Of a stretch of 64,000 nucleotides of DNA, positions 35,532-44,749 are shown piece after piece; the stretch's first letter is position 1, and every line of letters starts with the position of its first letter. The stretch covers positions 372,001-436,000 of the forward strand of contig NZ_AVPG01000001.1 in NCBI RefSeq assembly GCF_000775615.1. The letters run 5' to 3'. The notes under the pieces were generated by a model. That model worked only from the letters and a program-made list of their open reading frames with translations. It had not been told where the DNA came from and did no database searches. This DNA comes from Pontibacillus litoralis JSM 072002 (lineage in GTDB: Bacteria > Bacillota > Bacilli > Bacillales > BH030062). A program made the translations under genes and the position numbers.

Positions 35532-35551
35532 TCATTATCCTTTTGTATAAA

Positions 35552-35796
35552 TAAAAAAACCCCAATCCCTAAAAAAAGGGACGAGGTTTGTATTCGCGGT
35601 ACCACCCTTGTTGTAACAAATAATCGTTACCACTCGGCTTTATAACGGTAATGAACCGTCTTCTGATTTGGCAGAAGAAACTCCAGGACGTAATTCATAA
35701 TTTGCTTTGCACTGACTCGCACCAACCGTCAGTTCTCTGCTCGAACAGGGAACAAATTACTACTGCATACCTTTCAACATTTGAATATATGATTGT
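35552..35796 (-). ncRNA. T-box leader of tyrS (tyrosine specifier)
   Basis: On the minus strand the T-box core AAGGGTGGTACCGCG is at 35595-35609. Stem I contains a specifier loop GAATTACGTCC with the tyrosine codon TAC at 35690-35692. The terminator is formed by CCTCGTCCC pairing with GGGATTGGGG (about 35560-35586) and is followed by T7. Binding of uncharged tRNA-Tyr would favour the antiterminator that includes the T-box sequence. Confidence 0.95.
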
Positions 35797-35802
35797 TACT
35801 AA

Positions 35803-35831
35803 TTTATAACACATTCAAAATTATTATGCAA
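35803..35831 (-). promoter_or_regulatory. Sigma-A promoter of the tyrS T-box transcript
   Basis: On the minus strand TTGCAT (35826-35831), 17-base spacer, TATAAA (35803-35808). The expected start is near 35796, at the beginning of the T-box. Confidence 0.7.
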
Positions 35832-35871
35832 CAAACAATTGGTAAGATTCATGTCTAGCATTCTATCTTTA

Positions 35872-35880
35872 TGGTATAAT
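35872..35880 (+). promoter_or_regulatory. Extended -10 promoter of the PBP gene
   Basis: TGGTATAAT is a perfect extended -10; a second TATAAT lies at 35889-35894. The -35 region is poor. The start codon is at 35912 with GGGGAGGG before it. Confidence 0.5.
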
Positions 35881-35911
35881 ATGCGTTGTATAATTTAGGG
35901 GAGGGCACAAT

Positions 35912-38900
35912 ATGAGCAAGAACCAACATAAGGAGCCTAATCAATCATCTATCATAACATGGTGGAAATCTGGCATGATTCAAAAAGGGTTTCGTATAAC
36001 TTATGATGTGATTTGGAATATTATTTTATTTTTTCTTGTTGTAGGTGTTATCGGAACGTTCTTGATTGGTGGTTTAGGAGCTGGTTACTTTGCTTCTCTA
36101 GTCAAAGATGAGCCAGTGCGTTCTGCAGAAGAAATGAAAGATGCTATATACAACTATGAACAAACGTCAGAACTTTATTTCGCAGGTGACGTTTATTTAG
36201 GAGATATGCAATCTGATTTATATCGTGAGGAAATCGATTTAGAAAACGTTTCCCCTCATATAATCAATGCCGTAATTGCAACAGAAGACGAATACTTTGA
36301 AACGCATAAAGGCATTGTTCCTAAAGCAATTGTTCGTGCGATGTTACAAGAAGTGACCAACTCCAGCACTAAAACGGGTGGTAGTACGTTAACACAACAG
36401 TTAATCAAGAACCAAATTCTAACTAATGAAGTGTCGTTTGAACGAAAAGCAAAAGAAATGTTACTAGCATTACGATTAGAGCGTTATATGGAAAAGGATA
36501 AAATTTTAGAAGCCTACTTAAATGTTGTACCATTTGGGCGAAATGCTTCTGGTCGTAATATTGCTGGTATTGAAACAGCATCACAAGGAATTTTTGGTGT
36601 CAGTGCTAAAGAAGTAAACCTTGCCCAAGCCGCTTTTCTCGCTGGCTTACCACAAAGTCCGTTTTACTACACCCCTTTTCAAAATGGTGGAACAGTCAAA
36701 TCTGCTGAAGGATTAGAACCTGTATTAAACAGAATGCAAACCGTACTAAACCGCATGTATGAAGCAGAAATGATTACGAAGAAAGAATATGAAAAAGCGA
36801 AGAAATATGATATTACGAAAGATTTCACTGAACCAACAAAAACGCCTGTTCAGAAATATCCTTACCTTACAGCAGAAGTAGAAAAACGTGCCAAGAAGAT
36901 CATTGTGTTGCAATTAGCCAAGAAAGATGGCTATTCTGAGGAAGATTTACAGAAGAACGATGAATTAGCTGCTCAATATAACGAGCTTGCATTGCTTAAC
37001 TTGCGCAATGAAGGGTATAAGATTCATACAACGATCGATAAAAATATATACGATGAAATGCAAAGAGTGGAAAACGAGTTCACTCATGGACCGAATACGA
37101 CTACCGTTGTTACCGATCCTAAAACAGGTGAACAAAAAACGATTGAACAACAAGTAGAAGTTGGTGGCATGCTTATTGAAAATAGCACCGGAAAAATCAT
37201 TAGCTTTATTGGTGGCCGCGACTTTAATAAAGAAGAAACGAATCATGCAACGCAATCGATACGTTCTAGTGGTAGTACGATTAAACCACTTGCTGTATAT
37301 GCACCAGCGATTGAGTTAGGCGTGATTCAGCCTGGGTCTGTCATTGCCGATATCCCAACGACGTTTCCTGGTGGATATCAACCGAATAACTATGGAAATA
37401 CAATCCACGGCCTAACTTCTGTTCGTTATGCACTTGCCAAATCGTATAACATACCAGCAGTGCGGGTATATTCACAAATTATGCATCAAAATCCTATTTC
37501 CTATTTAAAGAAAATGGGCATGACAACGATACCAGATGAAGCGAATGAATTTTATTCCACAGCGTTAGGTGCAGACGTGACAATTGAGGAAAACACGAAT
37601 GCCTTTTCGACGTTAGGTAATAGCGGAAAATTCAATGATGCTTATATCATTGAACGGATTGAGGATAATGATGGCAATGTTGTTTATAAAAACGAAAGCA
37701 AGCCAACACGTGTGTTCAGTGAGCAAACAACGTATTTAACTATCGATATGATGCGTGATGTGTTTGACTATGGAACAGCAACCTATGCCAACACCCAATT
37801 AAATTATCCAGGAGTCGACTGGGCTGGAAAAACAGGAACGTCTAACGATTATCACGACACGTGGTTTGTTGCTTCTAACCCGAATGTAACGATGAGCATG
37901 TGGATGGGCTATGATATACCAGATTCGCTTTATTGTCCTAGCTGTAGTATTGGGTATAGTAATTTAAACGTAAAACTTTGGGCAGAAGTAGTAAATGCCG
38001 CTTCTGACATCAATCCAGAGCTCATGATTCCAGACAGTGGGTTTACACAGCCAGAAGGCATTGTATCTAGTTCTTATTGCGCTATTTCAGGTATGGCACC
38101 AAGCTCCTTATGCGCAAAGCTCGGACTCGTCAGAAGTGATATCTATGCTGCCGGAATGCAACCGACGCAAAAAGATAACAGCTTAATCAAAGCAAATTCC
38201 GTACAAGTAAATGGAGAATCTTATTTAGCCGGAGATGCAACACCATCTGAATTTATAAACGAAGGTGGTATCTCGATTAACCCTGAATGGCTTGAAGAAA
38301 ATGGATTCAGCAAAAGTGATATTCCATACTTATTCCCAGACAATGGACAGTGGGCAACCCTTAACGCACCTTCTAATACGACCGTACATGACAACGGTGG
38401 GAAGCCTTCCGCACCGAGTGGTGTAAAAGCTGGGAACAATCAAGTAAGTTGGTCTGCATCAAGTAGCCCAGATGTGGTTGGTTACCGAGTATATAAAGCG
38501 GCAACCCCAAACGGGAAGCTCACCTTAATTGGAAGTACTAAAGAAACATCACTAAAGACAAAAACAAGTGATGGAGTTTACGCCGTAAGATCAGTTGATT
38601 ATTATGGACGAGAATCATCCTTATCCAACCAAGTTCAAGTCGGAAAATCGGAAGCAGAGAAGAAGAAAGAAGAACAACAAAAGAAAGAAGAACAACAAAA
38701 GAAAGAAGAGCAACAAAAGAAAGAAGAACAGCAAAAGAAAGAAGAGCAACAAAAGAAAGAAGAACAGCAAAAGATAGAAGAACAGCAAAAGAAAGAAGAA
38801 CAGCAAAAGAAAGAAGAGCAACAAAAGAAAGAAGAACAGCAAAAGAAAGAAGAACAGCAAAAGAAAGAAGAACAGCAAAAGAAAGAAGAGCAACAAAAGA

Positions 38901-39148
38901 AAGAAGAACAGCAAAAGAAAGAAGAACAGCAAAAGAAAGAAGAACAGCAAAAGAAAGAAGAGCAACAAAAGAAAGAAGAACAGCAAAAGAAAGAAGAACA
39001 GCAAAAGAAAGAAGAACAGCAAAAGAAAGAAGAGCAACAAAAGAAAGAAGAACAGCAAAAGAAAGAAGAACAGCAAAAGATAGAGGAACAACCGAAAGAA
39101 GATAATCAAGAAACGCGCGACAAATCTTCCTCTGATACGGAGGAATAA
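35912..39148 (+). CDS. Class A penicillin-binding protein with FN3 domain and 24-unit repeat tail
   Basis: 1078-residue bifunctional peptidoglycan synthase. Cytoplasmic N-terminus, one membrane segment (about 36-62), glycosyltransferase 51 domain (about 95-275, catalytic glutamate in TEDEYFETHKG), transpeptidase domain (about 400-700) with SxxK (S455-TIK), SYN and KTG (GKTGTS), then a fibronectin type III domain (about 825-905). The last part (918-1061) is 24 copies of a six-residue unit KKEEQQ, with variants KIEEQQ and KIEEQP. The whole periplasm-facing tail is highly charged. PBP1A/1B-type enzymes polymerise and cross-link glycan strands. Such length is well above the usual 700-900. It lies next to tyrS, divergent, and ends with a strong terminator. 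Confidence 0.92.
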   Translation: MSKNQHKEPNQSSIITWWKSGMIQKGFRITYDVIWNIILFFLVVGVIGTFLIGGLGAGYFASLVKDEPVRSAEEMKDAIYNYEQTSELYFAGDVYLGDMQSDLYREEIDLENVSPHIINAVIATEDEYFETHKGIVPKAIVRAMLQEVTNSSTKTGGSTLTQQLIKNQILTNEVSFERKAKEMLLALRLERYMEKDKILEAYLNVVPFGRNASGRNIAGIETASQGIFGVSAKEVNLAQAAFLAGLPQSPFYYTPFQNGGTVKSAEGLEPVLNRMQTVLNRMYEAEMITKKEYEKAKKYDITKDFTEPTKTPVQKYPYLTAEVEKRAKKIIVLQLAKKDGYSEEDLQKNDELAAQYNELALLNLRNEGYKIHTTIDKNIYDEMQRVENEFTHGPNTTTVVTDPKTGEQKTIEQQVEVGGMLIENSTGKIISFIGGRDFNKEETNHATQSIRSSGSTIKPLAVYAPAIELGVIQPGSVIADIPTTFPGGYQPNNYGNTIHGLTSVRYALAKSYNIPAVRVYSQIMHQNPISYLKKMGMTTIPDEANEFYSTALGADVTIEENTNAFSTLGNSGKFNDAYIIERIEDNDGNVVYKNESKPTRVFSEQTTYLTIDMMRDVFDYGTATYANTQLNYPGVDWAGKTGTSNDYHDTWFVASNPNVTMSMWMGYDIPDSLYCPSCSIGYSNLNVKLWAEVVNAASDINPELMIPDSGFTQPEGIVSSSYCAISGMAPSSLCAKLGLVRSDIYAAGMQPTQKDNSLIKANSVQVNGESYLAGDATPSEFINEGGISINPEWLEENGFSKSDIPYLFPDNGQWATLNAPSNTTVHDNGGKPSAPSGVKAGNNQVSWSASSSPDVVGYRVYKAATPNGKLTLIGSTKETSLKTKTSDGVYAVRSVDYYGRESSLSNQVQVGKSEAEKKKEEQQKKEEQQKKEEQQKKEEQQKKEEQQKKEEQQKIEEQQKKEEQQKKEEQQKKEEQQKKEEQQKKEEQQKKEEQQKKEEQQKKEEQQKKEEQQKKEEQQKKEEQQKKEEQQKKEEQQKKEEQQKKEEQQKKEEQQKIEEQPKEDNQETRDKSSSDTEE
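38663..39094 (+). repeat. 18-bp tandem repeat (24 units) inside the PBP gene
   Basis: Twenty-four in-frame 18-base units encode KKEEQQ. Three codon variants occur. From unit 5 on, the variant with GAGCAACAA recurs every fourth unit (5, 9, 13, 17, 21) with GAACAGCAA units between, giving a higher-order period of 72 bases. The region is purine-rich on the coding strand (A and G with few C, no T except in the two KI variants), so slippage and copy number change are expected. Confidence 0.97.
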
Positions 39149-39149
39149 A

Positions 39150-39192
39150 CAGACGACGACTTTCATTCTATTTATGAAGGTCGTCTTTTTTT
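39150..39192 (+). terminator. Intrinsic terminator of the PBP gene
   Basis: AGACGAC-ACTTTCAT pairs with ATGAA-GGTCGTCT, followed by T7 (39151-39190). Confidence 0.85.
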
Positions 39193-39299
39193 CTGAGGAA
39201 GTTTCGAGTCGTAACAAATTATTCAGATTTTTATAATTATTATCTCTGCTTTTCCTGTATAATGAGAAGCAAATATAGGTGATTAATAGGTGGTGTCCA

Positions 39300-39983
39300 A
39301 TGAAACACGTGAAGGAGTATCATTGTAAAGAAATAAGTACGGACAACGGTACAATCATAATAGAAGGACCCTTATCAGCTGAGGAATTGCAACCCTATGA
39401 ATTCCATGAACATCTCATAGCATTCAGACCTGCACACAAACAATTTGAGGCTATAAAGCAAATTGCTGATTTTGAAGAAGGACGCATTATCATAGCACGT
39501 ACTACAGACACAATAGTCGGCTATGTCACTTTCCTATATCCAGATCCATTAGAACGTTGGTCAAAGTTTGAAATGAAAGACTTAATTGAATTAGGTGCAA
39601 TCGAGGTCATTCCTGCTTATCGAGGATTTCAAATTGGTTCATGGTTAATTAAAGTTGCCATGCTAGATGATGCAATGGAAGACTTTATTATTATTACGAC
39701 TGAATATTATTGGCACTGGGATTTAACAGGTACTGGGTTAAATATTTGGGACTATCGCAAAGTAATGGAGAAAATGATGGGATCTGGTGGATTAACACCT
39801 TTTCCAACAGATGATCCTGAAATTATCTCCCACCCTGCTAATTGTTTAATGGCCCGTATTGGGAACAGAGTTACTCAACAATCTATTGATCGGTTTGAAG
39901 AATTACGTTTCCTTACACGACTGCAGTACCGTAAAGCTAAAGGAGGAGGAAAAGATGCTAGTCGAACAAATTATGAAAACTGA
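39300..39983 (+). CDS. acuA: Acetoin utilization acetyltransferase AcuA
   Basis: 227-residue GNAT-fold protein acetyltransferase. In Bacillus AcuA acetylates and inactivates acetyl-CoA synthetase AcsA. GNAT motif A is visible as IEVIPAYRGFQIGSWLIKVAM (here: EVIPAYRGFQIGSWL, about 106-120), the acetyl-CoA pyrophosphate loop. The frame opens at 39279, but ATG at 39300 follows AGGTGGTG. It overlaps acuB by 29 bases and is the first gene of acuABC. The usual partner gene acsA is not next to it here; a PBP gene occupies the place. Confidence 0.92.
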   Translation: MKHVKEYHCKEISTDNGTIIIEGPLSAEELQPYEFHEHLIAFRPAHKQFEAIKQIADFEEGRIIIARTTDTIVGYVTFLYPDPLERWSKFEMKDLIELGAIEVIPAYRGFQIGSWLIKVAMLDDAMEDFIIITTEYYWHWDLTGTGLNIWDYRKVMEKMMGSGGLTPFPTDDPEIISHPANCLMARIGNRVTQQSIDRFEELRFLTRLQYRKAKGGGKDASRTNYEN

Positions 39984-40599
39984 GGTGATTACATGTCAAC
40001 CTCACGAAACAATTGAAAGCGCTTTACAATTACTAAATAAACATCGTATTCGTCACATTCCTATCGTAAATGAAGACAATCAAGTCATCGGAATTGTATC
40101 CGATCGAGATGTAAGAGACGCTAGCCCTTCTATATTTCAAGAAAAGAACGAAACGAACGAACTAAAAAATGAAATACAGTCCATTATGACTAGCCCTGTC
40201 ATGACCATCCATCCACTAGATTTTGTCGAAGAAATTGCATCCATTTTTTACGAGCGAGAAATTGCTTGTCTTCCTGTAACAAAAGCGAACAAACTTGTAG
40301 GCATTGTGACGGAAAAAGATATGCTCCATACGCTTATCCAACTTACTGGTGTTCATGTACAAAGCTCGCAAATCGAACTAAACGTTATTAATAAACCGGG
40401 CATTCTACCTGAAGTTACTGCTGTCCTCGGAAGAAGAAAAGTCAATATTACTTCTGTATTAATTTACCCGAATCAGAACGATCAACGATACAAAATTCTC
40501 GTATTCCGTTTGCAAACGATGAATCCGACACCAATAATTGAAGATTTAATAGCAGAAGGGTATGAAGTGCTATGGCCAAATATGCCGGGAACCATTTAA
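39955..40599 (+). CDS. acuB: CBS-ACT domain protein AcuB
   Basis: 214-residue protein with a pair of CBS domains (about 1-60 and 75-135; motifs IRHIPIVNEDNQVIGIVSD and ACLPVTKANKLVGIVTE) and a C-terminal ACT-like domain (about 140-210, ELNVINKPGILPEV). CBS pairs bind adenine nucleotides; AcuB is thought to modulate the AcuA/AcuC acetylation switch but its biochemistry is not settled. ATG at 39955 follows AAAGGAGGAGG. It overlaps acuA by 29 bases and acuC by 28, so the three genes are translationally coupled. Confidence 0.93.
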   Translation: MLVEQIMKTEVITCQPHETIESALQLLNKHRIRHIPIVNEDNQVIGIVSDRDVRDASPSIFQEKNETNELKNEIQSIMTSPVMTIHPLDFVEEIASIFYEREIACLPVTKANKLVGIVTEKDMLHTLIQLTGVHVQSSQIELNVINKPGILPEVTAVLGRRKVNITSVLIYPNQNDQRYKILVFRLQTMNPTPIIEDLIAEGYEVLWPNMPGTI

Positions 40600-41768
40600 T
40601 AGATTGTTCGTCCAAATTTGTCTATTCTTCAGACTTTGCATCCTATTGTTTCTATGACAGTCATCCCTTCAATCAGCTTCGCGTACAGTTAGCCTATGAG
40701 TTACTTCAAGAAAGTAATATGCTTCACAATAAACACTTAATCGAACCAAGAATAGCAACGGAAGAAGAACTTCAATTGGTACATGATTCGAAGTACATTG
40801 AAGCCGTCAAAAAAGCAGGTAAAGGTCAATTAACAGAAGAAGAAGGATTTCCATTTGGCTTAGGTACGGAGGATACTCCGATGTTTGATAATATGCATGA
40901 AGCTTCTTCTTTATTAGTTGGCGGTACATTAACTGCTGTTGATGCTGTTATGCAAGGTATGGCTTCTCATGCTTTAAATCTTGGCGGTGGGTTACATCAC
41001 GGTTTCCAACGTAAGGCCTCAGGATTTTGCATTTACAATGATGGTGCTGTTGCTATTCAATATATTCGCAAACACTTTAATGCTAAAGTACTATATATTG
41101 ATACAGATGCTCACCACGGCGATGGCGTGCAGTGGACTTTCTATGACGATCCAAATGTATGTACTTTATCGATTCACGAAACAGGTAGATATCTTTTTCC
41201 AGGTACGGGAAATGTCAATGAACGAGGCATTAAACAAGGATATGGCTATAGCTTTAATATACCTATTGATGCATTTACGGAGGATGAATCCTTTCTACAC
41301 GTCTATGAAACTTCCCTAAGAGAGATTATCGAGTACTTTCGTCCAGATGTAATTGTGTCACAGAACGGTGCAGATGCCCACGTGTATGATCCGTTAACTC
41401 ATTTATGCAGTACGATGAATATATATGAATACATCCCGCAACTAGCTCACGAATTAGCTCATCAATATTGTGATGGCAAATGGATTGCACTAGGTGGTGG
41501 TGGATATGACATATGGCGTGTTGTTCCTCGAGCATGGGCACAAATTTGGAACATCATGTCAACCGGAGCTCCGCTTACTGGTTCTCTTCCTCTCGAATGG
41601 TTAAATAAATGGCAACGAAAGGCTCCCGTTACCTTACCTGAATCTTGGCAAGATATCCATCCGTTATACGAAGAGATTCCACGTAAAGAGGAAATTACTG
41701 AAAAGAATGAGCTCTCTTTAAATAAAGCCTTACAATTTATTCGAATTAAATCGGGCTTCTCTTCATAA
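40572..41768 (+). CDS. acuC: AcuC protein deacetylase (class I/II HDAC fold)
   Basis: 398-residue zinc-dependent deacetylase that reactivates acetylated AcsA. HDAC residues are all visible: LGGGLHHGF (about 137-145, the catalytic HH), IDTDAHHGDGVQ (about 176-187, zinc ligands D and H), SQNGADAH (about 256, third zinc ligand) and ALGGGGYD (about 304). Length matches B. subtilis AcuC (387). ATG at 40572 lies 28 bases inside acuB behind GAAGGG. It closes the acuABC operon. Confidence 0.95.
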   Translation: MAKYAGNHLIDCSSKFVYSSDFASYCFYDSHPFNQLRVQLAYELLQESNMLHNKHLIEPRIATEEELQLVHDSKYIEAVKKAGKGQLTEEEGFPFGLGTEDTPMFDNMHEASSLLVGGTLTAVDAVMQGMASHALNLGGGLHHGFQRKASGFCIYNDGAVAIQYIRKHFNAKVLYIDTDAHHGDGVQWTFYDDPNVCTLSIHETGRYLFPGTGNVNERGIKQGYGYSFNIPIDAFTEDESFLHVYETSLREIIEYFRPDVIVSQNGADAHVYDPLTHLCSTMNIYEYIPQLAHELAHQYCDGKWIALGGGGYDIWRVVPRAWAQIWNIMSTGAPLTGSLPLEWLNKWQRKAPVTLPESWQDIHPLYEEIPRKEEITEKNELSLNKALQFIRIKSGFSS

Positions 41769-41769
41769 T

Positions 41770-41818
41770 AAAAAAAGAAGAAGGACTTCCTACACAAGGA
41801 AAACACCTTCTTCTTCCA
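41770..41818. terminator. Terminator between acuC and motS
   Basis: AAGAAGAAGG pairs with CCTTCTTCTT (about 41776-41816), with an inner TTCC/GGAA stem. T7 follows on the minus strand, so it mainly ends motPS; the plus side has only a poor T-tract. Confidence 0.75.
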
Positions 41819-41841
41819 ATTATTAGCGGGGGTGGTATGGA

Positions 41842-42621
41842 CTATTTTTCCTCATACTCAGGATCTAATATAACAATCTCCACTCTTCTATTTTTCTGCC
41901 AATTCTTTTCAGAGTCATTTGGAGCTATTGGACGAGTTGCAGCATAGCCTGTAGCAGTAAAACGTGATGAATCTACATCATGATTGTTCACAATATAGCG
42001 AATCACACTACCAGCTCTTGCCGTTGACAACTCCCAGTTCGATGGATATCGATATGTAGAAATAGAACGTTCATCCGTATGACCTTCTACCTTCACATGA
42101 TTAGGTATGTTTGTTAATAGTTCTCCTACTTTATTTAAAAACGGTTCACCAGATGAAATAATATTTGCTTCACCAGTTTCAAAGAGAATTTGTTCTTGTA
42201 ATCTTAACACTACACCACGGTCAGTTTGAATCGCGGATATAACATCCTCTAAATCATTTTCTTTAAGAAATTCATCCACTTCTTGCACTAATTGATCCAT
42301 AGATTCTTTATTTTGAGCTTCTTGCTCTTCTTGCTCACTTACACTTGGCATTTCTTCAAGATCATTCGTTTGTTGATTGCTATCTTGCTGTCCTTCTGCT
42401 TCTTCAGCTGGGTTCTCAAACTCTACAATCGATGGATAAAAGTCAAAAACAGCACGTTGTTGGAATGATTCTGCTACAGCTTTGAATTTTTCTGCATCAA
42501 TTTGGGACATGGAAAATAACAGAATAAAAAAAACAAGAATTAGTGTCATTAAATCGGAATAAGTGACCATCCATTTCGGTGCACCTTTCTCTTGTCGATT
42601 AGGTTTTTTATTAAGCTTCAT
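41842..42621 (-). CDS. motS: Sodium-type flagellar stator protein MotS
   Basis: 259-residue MotB-family protein. The ion-binding aspartate is in the first membrane helix (TYSDLMTLILVFFILLFSMS, about residues 20-39). A long acidic linker (about 70-130, rich in E and Q) leads to an OmpA-like peptidoglycan-binding domain (about 135-255, EGHTDERS). MotP/MotS stators in bacilli use Na+ and support motility at high pH or salt. Its start overlaps the motP end by 11 bases. No other flagellar gene is in the window. Confidence 0.92.
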   Translation of the reverse strand: MKLNKKPNRQEKGAPKWMVTYSDLMTLILVFFILLFSMSQIDAEKFKAVAESFQQRAVFDFYPSIVEFENPAEEAEGQQDSNQQTNDLEEMPSVSEQEEQEAQNKESMDQLVQEVDEFLKENDLEDVISAIQTDRGVVLRLQEQILFETGEANIISSGEPFLNKVGELLTNIPNHVKVEGHTDERSISTYRYPSNWELSTARAGSVIRYIVNNHDVDSSRFTATGYAATRPIAPNDSEKNWQKNRRVEIVILDPEYEEK

Positions 42622-43435
42622 TTGCAGTTTCCTCCATAAAGGAATCTTCCTCTACAGATGATTGTTGTTCCTTTTCTTGATCAGATAAAAATGCGCTTAA
42701 CTTTTCTTCTAATATTTTCGGATTTTGGCCTGATTGAACGCCAATGACACCTTCAATAATGACTTGTTTAATAAATACTTCCTGTTCTGTTTTATTTGCA
42801 AGTTTCCCTGCCATCGGCTGAAAAACTAAGTTAGCTAACAACGTACCATATAGTGTGGTGAGCAATGCAACGGCCATATTTGGGCCTAATGATGCCGGAT
42901 CATCTAAATCCTGGAGCATTAACACTAAACCGATTAATGTACCAATCATCCCCCACGCTGGAGCGTATTCTGCTGCTTTCTCGATAATGGCACGGCCCCG
43001 TTTATGTCGCTCTTCAATCGCTGTAATTTCGGCATTCATAATGTCGTTAATGACTTCTGATTCAACTCCATCAACAGCAAGAAAGATACCTTTTCTGATA
43101 AAGGGATCTTCTACTTCTTCCAACTCTGTTTCTAAGGAAAGTAACCCTTCTCGTCTTGCACGCTCTGATAAACGAACGAATAAATTAATTAATTCTGGTA
43201 AATCATAATCGTTTCTTGAGAAGCTTTCCTTCACTACTTTCCCTGTCGCTTTAATTTCTTGTAAGTTAAAGTTAATTAAAATGGCAGCAGATAGTCCACC
43301 TATTACAATGACTATTGATGATACTTGAATAAAGTACACCACTTGACTCAAGCCACCATTTGAATAAATACCAAACATAACCATTACTACACCAACAAGT
43401 ATGCCGATTGGGGTTAATAAATCACTTCTTTTCAT
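42611..43435 (-). CDS. motP: Sodium-type flagellar stator protein MotP
   Basis: 274-residue MotA-family protein with four membrane segments (about 9-27, 33-52, 150-170, 180-202) and a large cytoplasmic loop between segments two and three, where charged residues contact the rotor (SERARREGLLSLE, about 85-97). The helix-3 segment YAPAWGMIGTLIGLVLML is typical. Of two adjacent ATG codons, the second (43435) has seven-base spacing from GGGAG and matches the ortholog start MKR. It forms a coupled operon with motS, downstream of ccpA as in B. subtilis. Confidence 0.93.
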   Translation of the reverse strand: MKRSDLLTPIGILVGVVMVMFGIYSNGGLSQVVYFIQVSSIVIVIGGLSAAILINFNLQEIKATGKVVKESFSRNDYDLPELINLFVRLSERARREGLLSLETELEEVEDPFIRKGIFLAVDGVESEVINDIMNAEITAIEERHKRGRAIIEKAAEYAPAWGMIGTLIGLVLMLQDLDDPASLGPNMAVALLTTLYGTLLANLVFQPMAGKLANKTEQEVFIKQVIIEGVIGVQSGQNPKILEEKLSAFLSDQEKEQQSSVEEDSFMEETANEA

Positions 43436-43502
43436 CATCTCTCTCCCTAATGATCAACCATAATAAAGAAACATTTCTTTATTACTTATATCGGCATGTG
43501 CA

Positions 43503-44498
43503 TTACTTTGTTGAGTTTCTTTTAATATTTCGGTGTGGGAGGATCACATTTTGTTCTGTTACTTCTTCTTTGTTCATGAATTTCGTAAGCAAACGCATCG
43601 AAACAGCACCAATATCATACATTGGCTGCACAACTGTAGACAGTGTCGGGCGTACCATCGTGGCTAGTCTCGTATTATCAAAGCCGTATACTTCCACATC
43701 ATTCGGAACATGTAAACCTTTATCTTGAGCACCATGGATAACGCCTAGAGCCATTTCATCTGACGCAACGAAAATACCATTCGGCTTTTCATCCATTTGC
43801 ATGAAATGTTCAATTGCTTCGATCCCGCTGTCGTACGTATAATCGCCACTTACGATATACTTTTCCTCGGATTTGACACCATGATCACGAAGAGCTTTCA
43901 AATATCCTGTACGTTTTTGTTCAGAAATGCTCGTCTCAATTGGACCAGATACATATGCAACGTACTTATTCCCATTATCTAATAAGGATTTTGTAGCTTC
44001 ATAAGCAGCTTTTTCATAGTCAATATTCACAGATGGAATCTCTTCCGTTTCATCCACCGTAGCTGCTAACACTACAGGTACAGGAGATTTCTTAAGCTCT
44101 TGAACGTGCTCCTCTGTCACAGTCCCTCCCATAAATACAAGCCCATCTACTTGCTTTCCTAACATTGCATTAATAAGATGTATTTCTTTATCTTTATTTT
44201 GATCGGAATTACTTAGGATGATATTATAGTTGTACATTGTTGCAACATCTTCAATACCACGAGCCAACTCGGCAAAAAAGATGCTTGAAATGTCAGGGAT
44301 AATTACTCCAACTGTTGTTGTCTTTTTGCTAGCAAGACCTCTAGCAACCGCATTCGGACGATACCCTAGTCGTTCAATTGCTTCTAATACTTTTTTTCTA
44401 GTAGTCGGTTTTACATTCGGATTTCCGTTAACAACACGGGAAACCGTTGCCATTGATACACTTGCCTCACGAGCGACATCATATATTGTTACAGTCAT
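43503..44498 (-). CDS. ccpA: Catabolite control protein A
   Basis: 331-residue LacI-family regulator. N-terminal HTH with hinge (about 2-60, [20 protein letters not shown]), then a two-lobed effector domain that binds HPr-Ser46-P (segments [11 protein letters not shown] and [15 protein letters not shown]). CcpA represses or activates hundreds of genes at cre sites under glucose; likely targets here are ackA and acuABC. ATG at 44498 follows AGGAGGAAATG. The motPS operon is downstream with a 64-base gap and no evident terminator, so read-through transcription is possible. Confidence 0.96.
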   Translation of the reverse strand: MTVTIYDVAREASVSMATVSRVVNGNPNVKPTTRKKVLEAIERLGYRPNAVARGLASKKTTTVGVIIPDISSIFFAELARGIEDVATMYNYNIILSNSDQNKDKEIHLINAMLGKQVDGLVFMGGTVTEEHVQELKKSPVPVVLAATVDETEEIPSVNIDYEKAAYEATKSLLDNGNKYVAYVSGPIETSISEQKRTGYLKALRDHGVKSEEKYIVSGDYTYDSGIEAIEHFMQMDEKPNGIFVASDEMALGVIHGAQDKGLHVPNDVEVYGFDNTRLATMVRPTLSTVVQPMYDIGAVSMRLLTKFMNKEEVTEQNVILPHRNIKRNSTK

Positions 44499-44644
44499 TT
44501 CATTTCCTCCTGAAAAATATGTTTTTTATACGTTTTTATATTATATCTGTTTTTTAATGATACGATACTACACATGAAACCGCAATAATACCCTATCATT
44601 CCATTCCCTTATTCTCGTCTTCTCTACCACTTCATTTCAAAAAC

Positions 44645-44673
44645 AGAAAAAACGCCAACGAATTGTTGACGTA
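44645..44673 (-). terminator. Intrinsic terminator of aroA
   Basis: On the minus strand CGTCAAC (44665-44671) pairs with GTTGGCG (44653-44659), one G-U pair, followed by T6. Confidence 0.8.
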
Positions 44674-44749
44674 TAGTTATACACGTATGTCATTAAATAT
44701 TGGTTCACTACTTAATATATGTTATTTTATTCAATTATGCAAACAGAAT

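Noticed and set aside
38663-39094. Tandem repeats as a possible CRISPR array
   Set aside because: Units are 18 bp, contiguous without spacers, in frame with a long gene and encode a regular peptide repeat.
38621-39217. 198-codon minus-strand frame rich in Leu and Phe, opposite the PBP repeat array
   Set aside because: It is only the reverse reading of the KKEEQQ-coding repeat; it has no ribosome site and its composition is dictated by the other strand.
39200-39299. cre site upstream of acuA
   Set aside because: Expected from B. subtilis CcpA control, but no sequence with an acceptable match to the cre consensus was found by eye.
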